DNA of 64,000 nt from Harmothoe impar (lineage: Eukaryota; Annelida; Polychaeta; Phyllodocida; Polynoidae), in contig OX381705.1 of the NCBI GenBank assembly GCA_947462335.1, positions 44,592,175 to 44,656,174 on the forward strand, read 5' to 3'. Position 1 is the stretch's first letter. Every line of letters begins with the position of its first letter. The position numbers and the translations under genes are program-made. Below the pieces are notes generated by a model. That model did not search any database. It was not told the DNA's origin and worked only from the letters and a program-made list of their open reading frames with translations. Positions 45,001-57,000 of the stretch are shown in pieces.

Positions 45001-48000
45001 AATGTTAGAATATTGCAAGCGTATGCGAATACATGGATATGCAAAACATCTTAAGTGGAATGTGGGGCAATATTATTTAGGAGTTGTTTAGTATCCACTA
45101 ATAACGTGCATTGGTATTACTTTATCGGCATAATTCTAGCCAACTTATAGCTTATACAGCAATTGTGGCTGACTTATGTGAACTGTTAACTCTAGTCTAC
45201 ACCCACGCCTATCAACCACCTTGGTCAGTCCAAGGGCAGTAGAGGTAAAGAGGTCAATTACATGTATTTGAGACTACTGTACCTGTTCCATGTTGCTGAT
45301 TGCGAATGGCATGAGCGCCTCCATGGGGACGACCCATGGTGAGATGCTCGTTCCCATGTTCTTAGCACCGAATGGCCCAAGCGGCACATACTCCCACTTC
45401 TGGATGTCCCGAGCTGGAAAGGAATATAATGGGCCAGGTGAGTGATAAAATCCCAAAGACAACCAAGGGGAGCACTCCATGCGTCCCTCTACTACTCTAA
45501 AAGCTTTTGTATAGGCCGTGGCTAGTACGCAGGTCAGATCGCCAGGACAAAGTCAATGTGTGACTTATACGTATACTACAGCACTAAATTACATGTAATA
45601 ATTTCCAGACCCCTTGTTAGGTTTATAGGATTTGTCAAAGTATGAGGTGCCGCTAATATGTGAGTTTGCCTTATATGCAAGGAACTATCCATGGGTCACA
45701 TGTGCCTCTCAATCCTCCTAGGCTGCAGTGTCTAATCTGAAGCACAGGGAACTGTGACCTTTATTGTACGGTATCATTTATGTTTTATGATTATATTGTA
45801 TCATCATTCAGAATCAACACACTTACCACTCCAGTCATTCATGACAACCATGCCGAAGATGCTCTCATGCGCCTTGTCGATTGTAATGGGCTCTCCCATC
45901 TTGTTACCGGGGCCGCCAGTGAAGAAGGCCATCTCCAACTCAAAGTCCATCAGTTTACATGGTCCAAACACTGGCGGCTTGCCTGCAACAAGATATTACA
46001 ATGCTGTTTTAAACCATGAAAATATTTAGCATTTCAAGTAGGTAGTGTATAGATTTAACCATGCATAACCAATGTGATTATCGGAATACATTATTTCTGA
46101 TCATGAGATCTATATGACTGTTTAGAAAAGTGAACGTGCAAATAATATCTGTTCATGCAACGAAGAAGGGGTAAAGGCCAGCAGCTTACTCTCGTCAGGG
46201 CGAGTCTGTCCGAGAGGTCGGCGGACTGGGGTTCCTGAGACTACGACAGACGAAGCACGGCCATGGTAGCCGACCGGTAAGTGCTTCCTGCAATAGATAT
46301 GATCAACTAACGGTTTATCTAATAGAAAGCCATAATATGATTTGGAGCTTAGTACTTAGATTGATGGGCAGATTCGGTCGATTCCATGTCATCAATTACT
46401 TCTACTAAGTTCTAAAAGAATACCTTATGATACAGTATATTGGGTTGTTATTACGTATGTGCTTTTCTAGTACAGATGATATGCATGCTTTAAATTGACA
46501 GATTTAATCATATCTAGAATAGTTCATATCTAGAATAGTCCATATCAAACGTCGGATATATTCTGTGGGACAAGAAAAATGTAAATATAGCTAGACATCA
46601 ATATAATCCTCCATGCCTTACAGGTATCACAATATCTAGGTGGGGGCTACACCCGTACCGTCAGATTCGCTATGAGGGTATACAGAATAGTTATGGTGAC
46701 ATGATTAGCAGTGGTTTAACAGGGGTGGGCATATCCGAAAACCCTGGAGCCAATACAGGACTGGTTGTAGCCAAGACAAGTATTGGAAGGATGTGCAAAG
46801 AAATTGCCTCCCCATGGGCATTTTTCAAGCGCAGCAAGGGCTGTGCCCCATAACACCCTCCTACCCCCACATGATTAAGTAAGTCTATACTTAAAATGGT
46901 GTGTTCTGGTGCATTTTGACACTAGATATAGTATTGCTCCATTCTGAAATTTTCCTCTTCTTATTGGGACTGGAACATTGTTTATGGAGGGAAATGGTTT
47001 GGACATTTTTGAAAATCTTTACCTAAAATGTTACATTCTGATGCATTTTGGCCCATAATACTTTGGCTCATATCTATATTCATCCTCTACTATTGGGGGG
47101 GGGGGGGTGGAAATTACTTTAGGAGGGACAGACCAATGAAAAAAACTTTGACAGATGGGTTTCACTTCACTATTGAAAATAGACCTGGCAAGGGTTTTTC
47201 ATCAAAATGCCTGGATCTCAAGAAAACAATCACAATGTCAATGAGAGGAATTGTTCCTCATTTGAATGTATCATATTTGTTGAAAATCACCAAGTGAATA
47301 AATACGTTATAAACTCAAAAAAATGAACATGCTCTTTCAGATTAAAATTGGATTTTTTTTTTAAATATTGAAGTCAAATAATGTATTTTTAGTGCAATTT
47401 GAAAATGTATCATAACTTTGGTTCTAGTTGGACGATTTGCAAAATTCTTTCAGTTTTGGAAAGCTTGGGCTAAGATGGGTATTGTCGCCAATTTCAAGGC
47501 TAGTGTCGCCACTTTTTGGTGACATGGCGACAGCTGCCCATCCCTGAATTTAACTATGGTACCACATTTCTAACCCGGCTGTAGGGACCTGCATGCCGTG
47601 ATCCCGTCATAGTGGTGGTGTGCCAGTTTGGGTGGTAGAGGTAGCAGCTGCTACACTGCTGCCAAGGGGGCTGCGGGGGGTGATAGGGGAAGTCTCTCTT
47701 AGAATGTGGGAGTACCCATTGCAAGAACTACATGTACATTGTACTCAGAGATGTCACCCAGTCCTTGACAAAAAGTAGGAAATCCTACAATTTTGGTCAA
47801 TTGTCTGTAGGAAATTGACATAATTTAATAGGGCCTATAGGAATTCCAGCCAAAAAGTAGGAATTCCTATAAAAGTAGGAAAAGTGGCATCTCTGTGTAC
47901 TTCATATCAAACGTGAAGTCAATTCAAGAATTTATCATACAATATAAGAATTTCTTCCGAACGTTTAATATGATTTCAAGGATTTAGAGTAACTTAAAGA

Positions 48001-51000
48001 GGGGTGTTGGTGTGAGTGTCAGGATGGGGTGGTGTTCAGGATCAGGTGGGATGTCTCACCAGTTGGGCATGAGTGCGTTCTCCTTGCCGCGGAACATGGT
48101 ACCCACGTTGGTGGCGTGGTGGATGGACGAGTAGAAGTCGGTATAGTCCCCTGCAGCAGACAAAGTGCGGCTTAATCAACTAACACCGTCTCCCCAAGCT
48201 ATTATTGACAAGTACTACCATCGTGTTAGTAGTTTAAATTAAATAAATGACAATATTACCAAAATCCTGTTACCCTACTAAAAGTGTATCTTTTTAAATA
48301 TATACTACTCTTTCTATCCATACAATAGGTATCTCCATATAAAATCCGTATTCGATAAATCCGCATTTTGGGGCAGTTGTAACTGTTAGACATTTATATC
48401 GATTGTGTAGCTCTTTGAAGATGTCAATTGGGTGATAAGAGGATTTTGGTAGATTTAACTTTTGTAGATTCCGCAACCAGCCTGATACACTATATCGATC
48501 TGACATTATTTCTATTACAGAAACCAACAGATTGGAACTTTACAAGTTTATACGACAGGAAAGAAGGCTTATAGTAATCTAGTCTTTTTATAGCTTAACT
48601 TGTAAAGTAACATTCGTTCTGTGGTCCAAATGACTACCAATATTACCAGTTAGGGAGCAATGGGTTTTTAGGGTTCATCCATATCATGCCACAGTTTTTG
48701 GCGTGGTGAATGGACGAGAAAAAGTCTGTGTAATCTCCTGCCATGTTGGGTAAGAGAGAAAAGCAGAGTTGATGAATTGATTTGGACTGAATATGTTGAC
48801 AAAAATCAGGCAAAATATCTTGTTTTAAAGGTTTATCGAGCTGTGCCACTAAGCATTGTGATGTATGTAATGTGTGATTAATAATAGTTAGCTACACGAT
48901 ATTAAAAATTCTAGATATTAAAGCTACAAAATACATATTCATGAATGTGAACAAGTGCCAGCTACATTGTATATGTGCTTTACTACAATTAGTGGCAAAT
49001 GGGTTATTTTTCACTATTCCGGCAAATGTTGATAACAGACGACGTACCTTCGATTACTTTACAACTTCAAGATAAATATTATCGAACTGAATACAAATGA
49101 GAAAGTGTGGTTTTGGTATCTATTGAAATGAAAGTACATAAATAGCAAAGGTGTGATATCATTGTTGTTTCAATTTATTCTAGATTCCTAGTTTTTCTAG
49201 TTCTAAATATGGTAACTAAAACTTACCTATATCTGCTGGAAGATGCATCGTGACAGAGCTCATAGGGACAAAGGCTCTGTAAAGAGATCACAAACTTATA
49301 TCTAAGGAGTGTTATTGGAAGAACCAAAAGAATATGGGTAATATTGATTTGTTTTGTTTTTAAAGTGAGATATTATCAACGTGAGCACACACCTCTCTTT
49401 TTGGTCGAATTTAGCTAGATGCAGTTGAACTATTTGTTAAATGCATTGCGCGCTTCAAATACAAGACAACATTAAAAGGTGTTAAGTTAGAACCCGTATT
49501 TTACTCTAAAGTTAAGACAAGAAAAATCATAAATCGTATCTTCCCTGCCTTCTTAGGCTGAATAATCCCAAATAGTTACCTGGCATACAAGTCTGCGTTT
49601 GATTTCAGCTCGTTGTTCTCGATGCTGAGCAGCTCCTGAAGCCGGCCGCGAGCCTCCTTCCATGCAGCATAACCTGCTGCCATGAAGTCATTGAGCACTG
49701 GCTGCACACCACAAGATGAATACAACAACACGCCATTATTAGGGATAGGAAATGAACATTTAACACGATTAAAGATATCTTAAAATCCCACACCGTCAGT
49801 TAAGACTACTTTATCTTGTTAATTCAATTATTTGTATGTACCGGTACTTCCTATACTAGGCTATAGCTTGGTTTGCTTCAACTCAAAACTTGCCTTTGTA
49901 AAGATATCATTGCAGTCCTTAAGTGTTGGTCCAGTGAACAGATCTTTGATGACAGTCAAGTCAAGCACTTTATCGCCGATAGCAACACCAATACGATGAG
50001 TTGGCTGAAAAATACAATGTTCAGGTGAACACATACATACTTAACATACAAACCTGTTTTCTCATATAATTATGATCAAAAGAAAAGTTTCTATTGTCAC
50101 GTAGTATGATTTTTTTTATTCCAAAGGCTTCTAATGAATAAATCTCTCTTGAATAGCGAATTGATCAACTAAAAAATTGAAGATTATATCAAGTTGGAAG
50201 CTGGGTTATGGATGGTACGGGCTCTTTTGTTTGACAATACCGAAAATTGACATATACTATATCGCTACTACACATACTGGTACTATATTGTATACCTACC
50301 AGTATCTTCCTTATTGAAATATAGCAAGTCCAGACTACATGTATATGTTATACATGTATCTGGAGTGTTCAGTAGAATAGGGGTTCTAGGGATGGCTTCA
50401 ATTACGTCCCGCCAAAACGACCGCGCCCCCGGCCTATGGATATGATATATATGACCACTCTCTTGAGGTCCAAAAAAAAAAGTTGTGTTCAGGTAAGGGG
50501 GTGCTCATTTTTGAATAACAGCGGGTGGATTGGGGGGGGGGGGGGGGGGGTAAACAATATGGACCCTCGATGGGGGGGGGGGGGGGTAAACAATTTAGAC
50601 CCCTCTTGGGACTTGGGGTGGGGGGTGGGACAAAAAAAAGTTCACCTCTTTTGCGTTACGGTACTAACAATACAAAGGTGCGCGAATGCTGGCGATTTTC
50701 GACCTGCTAGGGGGGGGGATTGAAAAAATCCTGCGCGCTCCCCTACTGGGCCCTAGAGCGCATGGAAATGTTCCGCTTTGGAACAGTAACGTGCTACTGG
50801 GTAGCATTTTACCTATAAAACTTAAAAGGGCATGACATTTTATCCCCGCTCCGCATTATTTATCATTTATGACCCCCCCATCAAACTAACCACGCCCCCT
50901 TCAATGTAGCCTCAGCCTCGGCCCGCGTCTATCCATACCAGTTGGATAGCCTGGGAGCAGGCTGGCATCCGTCTCCAATACACATATTTAATGTACCTCT

Positions 51001-54000
51001 GTCAGGTACAGGTGTTAATTGCCCGGTAGCACCCAGCAACTTTAATAACCCTTTTGATCTAGATAAGAATCTGTGTGTAGTTTGATGTGTATTGGCCAAT
51101 AGGCATACCCACCCATTTGCGCCACCAATCTGGCGCAAATGGGTATCAATTGAGATGAATGTCTGCTCCCATCAGTCTTTACGAAAACATGCAGGACAGT
51201 GGCAATGTCCTGCTAAAATGTCACCGGTCCAGCAAATTGACAAATGTAGCAGGACCGAATGTCCAGTCACATATAATGCACATGTATACTATCTTATAGT
51301 TAAAATGAATATATCATCAAATATGTTGCTATCCGGTCCTTCAAAAATGTAGCCGGTCCTGCAGCATTGAAAATCTGCAGGAAAAAATGTCCTGTGGGAT
51401 GAAAAAGTTTTCGCAAAGACTGTCCCATACCATGCACAGCAGAGAGACACGGAGCAGTGTTGGGATTGGAGTCCGACACTGATGTAGCCTACATTGTACT
51501 ACAATGTGGTCGTTGAATCATTAGGCCTACAATTTGTAGGCCTACTGATTCAAAGACCACTCTTGAATAGATCTACTCAGAACTAGGCACAATTCTTTAC
51601 TTCTTTTAGGAAGAGGAGGCATTCTTTCAAAATCAGAGATTAGTGGGTGGGTGTGTGGTGCCCTGGGCCTGGACTCTGGAGCCAATGGAGGCTGGATCAT
51701 GATCATGGAGGAGGACTCGAGGAGGGGGGTGGGGGTTGTTGGATTGCTTCCAACCATACACCGACAGTACCAAGCCAAGGTACGCTACCTTGGAAGGCTT
51801 GGTAACCAAGTTGTAGGCACCACAGTGCACTACAGAGGGCGCCACTGGCGTTTTCTGCTCTCCTGCTCTCATTTTAAGGATACTGTATAGTATCTAAGTG
51901 CCCCCCTGTGGATGCTTTGAGAACCTTCAGAAACTGTTTCGGGGCACCCGAGCTCCACCTGGTGGATGCACATGCAAACACCAATTTGGAAAATATTTTA
52001 GTAGTTTTCTCCAAGAGAGCCTTGAACTTAGGATCTCAGGATTTACAGGCAAACTTGCTACCTACTGAGCTAACCAGACATGTGTCTGTGAGGACTGCTA
52101 ATGTTATGGTCAGTGGTACTTAGCATGTCTAGTTTGAATTTTTTTTCCAGTTTTCCCCAAGAGAGGCTTGAACTCACAACCTATGAATCAACAGGAAGGC
52201 ATGCTACTGACTGAGCTAACCGGGCAAGTGTCTGTAAGCACTGTTCAGATATATATGTAGGATCTGATGACTACAAGTGGAATATCATCTAATGATGTAG
52301 CTTGGCAGGTGGTTCTTGTCCATTTGCTAAAGATTGGCACCATAATTGGTGCTGTTCTTTTGATATATTACACCTATCATATATAGCCATGTTCTGACAG
52401 ACTTTGGTGAAGAATCTATGGGTTGATTCCTTTAAATGAAGGGATTATCTTGCAATTGTCAAGCAAGTCCCCAATATCTAACTCAATAGTTTCAACCCTA
52501 TTGAGATATAATATGTGAATTACCTCTAGGATCCTGAGAAATATCCTAAGTCACCTAACTAAAGTAATTTACTGTTATGATAAACATCTTGATGCCTTGT
52601 TTTAGGTTGAAATGATGTCTAGGATATCTGTAAAAAGTCCCACCAGGTGGGGTGATTTTACTCTGGTATGGCACCATAAATCTCTTTCATATTTTTTTTC
52701 TGTACTATTTATATATATAGGAAGATATGTAGCGATTCTCAAGTAGTTTCTATGGTTTTCTGAGATAGTATCCAGTGTCCTTAAAATCAACTGATGGTGT
52801 AACACATTTTTGGTCCAAGGGGTAACTCAATTATCTCAAGACCTATCATACTGAAGGTGGCAGATTCTGAAAGAAAACATATTGAAGTTGGTGTATCCTA
52901 GCTGGTTTGTCAGAATTGTGGATGCAACTACCCAAAACAAGCAGTGGAATATGACATTTTTATCATTCTATGTTAAGTCTATGGGACTGCAACATATTTT
53001 TGGTTCATGGGGTAACTCAATTTTCTGAACCCCTGTCACATTGAAAGTGATGGAAACTGAAAGAAAACACCTTGAAGTTGATGTATCTTAGATGGCAGGG
53101 TTCTCTGCACATAGGGATTGCACAGGCGGGCCGCCTGTGTGCTTTTTACTGCCGCCTGTGTAAAATACCCTCAGAATCACCGCCTGTGTGCTTTTAGCTA
53201 TCCATGTTTTTTTGAATTTTGTAAATACTCCAATTAGAACAGAAGTTAGACATATTTTAGCAATTTATTCGGAAAAATGCATCAGAGTGCACTATTTCAA
53301 GTTAAGATTTTCAAAATGTTCCTCTCCAAAAACAATGTTCAGTCCCACCTTAATCATACATGAAAAATACAGCACTGAGCCTTAATATATATTGTGCCAA
53401 AATGCGCCAGAATGCACCATTTTAAGTCTAGAGATCCCAAATTTTCTTGGAGATCCCCAAACCCCCCAAGTTTGCCCACTGCGCTTCCCTTGCGGGGCTC
53501 GAGTAAACGTACGTTCAGTCGAAATTGATGTGGAATGTACGGTGTGCTTTTTCATCCTGCGGAGAACCCTGGATGGTTTGTCCAGATTTTGTCCAAAACT
53601 ACCAAAAACAGGTTGTGTAATGTGAAACTTAGTGTGTATTCTTAAAATCATCAAGTTCAAATAAATGCACTTTTTATCATTTTTTTTTTTGGGAGAAATT
53701 CTCTCAAAAATCCAATTTTTACAGTGCAGAAAAGATGCTATGCTTTCTGACATCGTAATGATCTAAGCTATCTAGTGATGTATTGTTTAGGAACAATATT
53801 TATGATTAGCCTGTTGTCCCTACCAACTTGGTAGGCCTACTGTCGATGACGATGTATGGTTGGAAGCAATCCAACAAGGTAGGGGGGGGGGGGGGGATCT
53901 TTCCAAGATTGAACTTCGACGAATACCAATACTACTACTCAATCTTAATGAGTGGGATGTGCTGCGTTTAGTTCAAGTTCAACACAATCACAATCTCAAT

Positions 54001-57000
54001 GACATGCACCGACTCACACTGGTCCAGTGACCTCTCGGTTGGCTCAGTCAATGCTTTCAGCATGAAATTATGAAGCGGATACCGCTCGCTGGTATCCGAG
54101 TATAACTCGCCGGTGACCAGCATCGGGACTCGTCGTCATCGGTAACTTAGCAACCGATCTATTGTGACGTAACTCGGCGATTTCAAAGGTTAACGATCGG
54201 TGCCCAGCCTCTAAAGACAATTACTGGTCTATTTCTAAGTTTTAAATTGCCATCCATTATTCAAGATGCGTAGAAGTGCAAGGAAAAGTACTAGCCAGTA
54301 TGCCAGAGGCTGGACTACTGAGTCGGATGAACCTGGGAAGTCTCCAGCCAAGAAAAAGTCTCCCAAGAAAAAGGAGAAGAAAGGTCAGTCAGTCCAGCAG
54401 TCAGTCCCCAGTTTTGATTTTGCTGCAACTGCCAAGCTGTTTGATGACCGTATGACTAGAGTGGAGAAAACAATGGAGAGGGCTATGGAGCTTGTCACCA
54501 AAGGAGGTAGTAAATCCAGATCTTCCTCAGTTGGCTCTGGAAAATCTGCCAGATCATCTAGATCTTCCAGGTCCTCAAAGCACCACCATCGTCCAAGGTC
54601 ATCATCTGCCACATCGACCTTGACCTCCTCATCGTCCCGCTGGACCGAGGAGTCCAGATCCCGCTCTAGGAGCAGGACAGGCCGCTACCATCGTAAGAAG
54701 GTCCAGAAAATTGGTAAATATGACACTTCCAGATTCTTTGATGGGGAGAGTATTACCACTATGGATCAGTTATTCATTGCTAGCCTGAGCCAGATCAAGT
54801 ATCTCCTGGAGAGGGGGGATGACGCTGTTAATTTCGTCGATCACCTACTCCTCCTGGTGAAAAAGAATGAGACCCGCCTTTATGTCCCTGAGGCCATCAT
54901 CAAGTATGACAAGGACATGAAGACAAGGGCTGCAGATAAGGGCACGCACATCCTCTCTGACACGGAGTCCAACTTCACCAATTCTGCCTTCTGCTATGAC
55001 AACACCTGGGCTGCCAGGAAGGCTCAGGCCGCCAACAACAAGCAGAAGTCAGGGTCAGCCAGTGGGGGTGGTAAGCGCTCGTCCACTAGCACCTCCTGCA
55101 ACAACTGGAATTTTGCGCCAGACAGCTGCCACTCCCCTGCGTGTAAGTACCCTCACGTTTGCAAATTCTGTAGGTCGCCTTCTCATAAGGGCAGCGAGTG
55201 CTCCGCCAAGGCCGCTGATGTCGGCCCTGCTGGCCCTAAGTGAGATGGGGCCCTGGTCGGCGGGCCGCCTGTCAGCGGACACCCTAATGACGTCATTGAC
55301 TGTTGTGTTATGAATGTTGTGGCAGCGGCCACACCCAATGATGTCAGTATTCTGGTGGCCCCCGCCAGCCCCCTGTTAGCCCTGGATGAGTCACCGTGCA
55401 TGGATTATGGCTTCCAGGACTGTGTTTCTTCACCTGCTGTTCCTCCTTATGGTGATTTCTACCCAGTGTACTCTGTTAATTGTGACGAGCGCCCTCCTAT
55501 TAATGTTTATGGCAGCTGCCTGGAGGGTTATTGTCTTTGCTCACATTACATTGGTCACAACACCGTGGACCTTAAACCCTGTCGTGCAGCGGATTACCTA
55601 TTTGGGTCAAGGTCCCCTTCTACACTATCTGATCATGACCGCCAATATATCTGGTATGGTCTCACCAACGGGTTTAAAATAGTCGATGATGATTGCCCGG
55701 CCGAGTACGAGTGTAGCAATTATGACTCTATCCTAGCTGACAACTTCAAGTCTCAGATGCACGAGACTATTGTGGAGGAATTGTCAACAGGCAGGGTCAC
55801 CAAGGTCAACTACAAACCGAGGTGTGTACACTCCTTAGGTGCCGTGGAGAAAAACAACGGCAAATTACGACCCATAACGGACTGCTCACGGCCTGACACC
55901 AAAAGCATCAACAACTACATGGAGACCACCTTCAGACACTTTAAGTACAACTCAGTCGATGATGTGGTCAACATCTTGATGCCTGCTGACTACATGTGTG
56001 TCGTAGACATCAGCTCAGCCTATCGTACAGTCAATGTCCACAGTTCCCAAGTGCAATTCCAGGGGTTCTCGTGGGACTTGGGGGAAGGCCAATCCTATTT
56101 TCTGGATAATAGGTTGTGTTTCGGGCTTCGCTCGGCCCCCAATATCTTCACATCTATATCTGACTTTGTGGTAGCAGTGGTCAGGTCCAAAGGTGTCCAG
56201 CACATAATCAACTACCTTGATGACTTTATAATAGTCTCCAAGAGCTATGATGACTGCATGTACCAGAGAAGCATCCTAACTGATACTCTCACAGAGTTGG
56301 GCTTTGCTGTGTCGTGGAAGAAGGTCACCGACCCATCTAGGGTTACAACCTTCCTCGGCATTACCATTAACAGTTCGGACATGTCTCTCAGCCTGCCACA
56401 AGATAAAGTGGACAAATTGAAGACGTCCATCCTAGAAGTCTACAACATGAGCTCTGTCCCCAAGAAAACCATTGAGAGTATTGGTGGACAGATGAGCTTT
56501 TGTTCATACGTCATTCGCGGTGGCCGCACCTTCAGCCGTAGATTGTTCGACCTCTGCTCCAAAGTAGACAAAAAGGGCATGGTCCCTATAGACAAACATG
56601 TGCGCATGGACTTCGACTGGTGGATAAGATTCTGCCAGACATTCAATTGCAGGGCCCTCATCCCACGCCCTGCATCCCACACTCCCATGGTGTCAGATGC
56701 CTCCTCTCGTGGCTTCGGCGCCTGGTGCGGGAAGGATTGGTTCTTCGGTAAATGGAACAAAACCGATGAAATCACCTTCGACCCGGGTTGTGGTCATTAC
56801 CTGGAGTCTCCTACCTCTGACCCGGTGGAAAAGAACATAAACCTCTATGAGCTCTGGCCAGTCTTACTCGGAGCCAAGCGCTGGGGGAAATCCTTGAGAA
56901 ATTCACAAGTCACAGTGGTCACAGACAACATGCAGGTGCTGGCCATGATCAATTCTGGACGTAGTTCGAACAGCACCTGCATGGCCTGGCTCAGGGAACT

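Larger units (their letters stand above)
50005..54071. other. FAH intron 1, part before the Ngaro element
   Basis: It holds only repeats: a relative of the 35171 MITE, a hairpin, three MITEs or tRNA-like repeats listed separately, and a 190-bp tandem repeat. I see no exon-like sequence. Confidence 0.6.
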
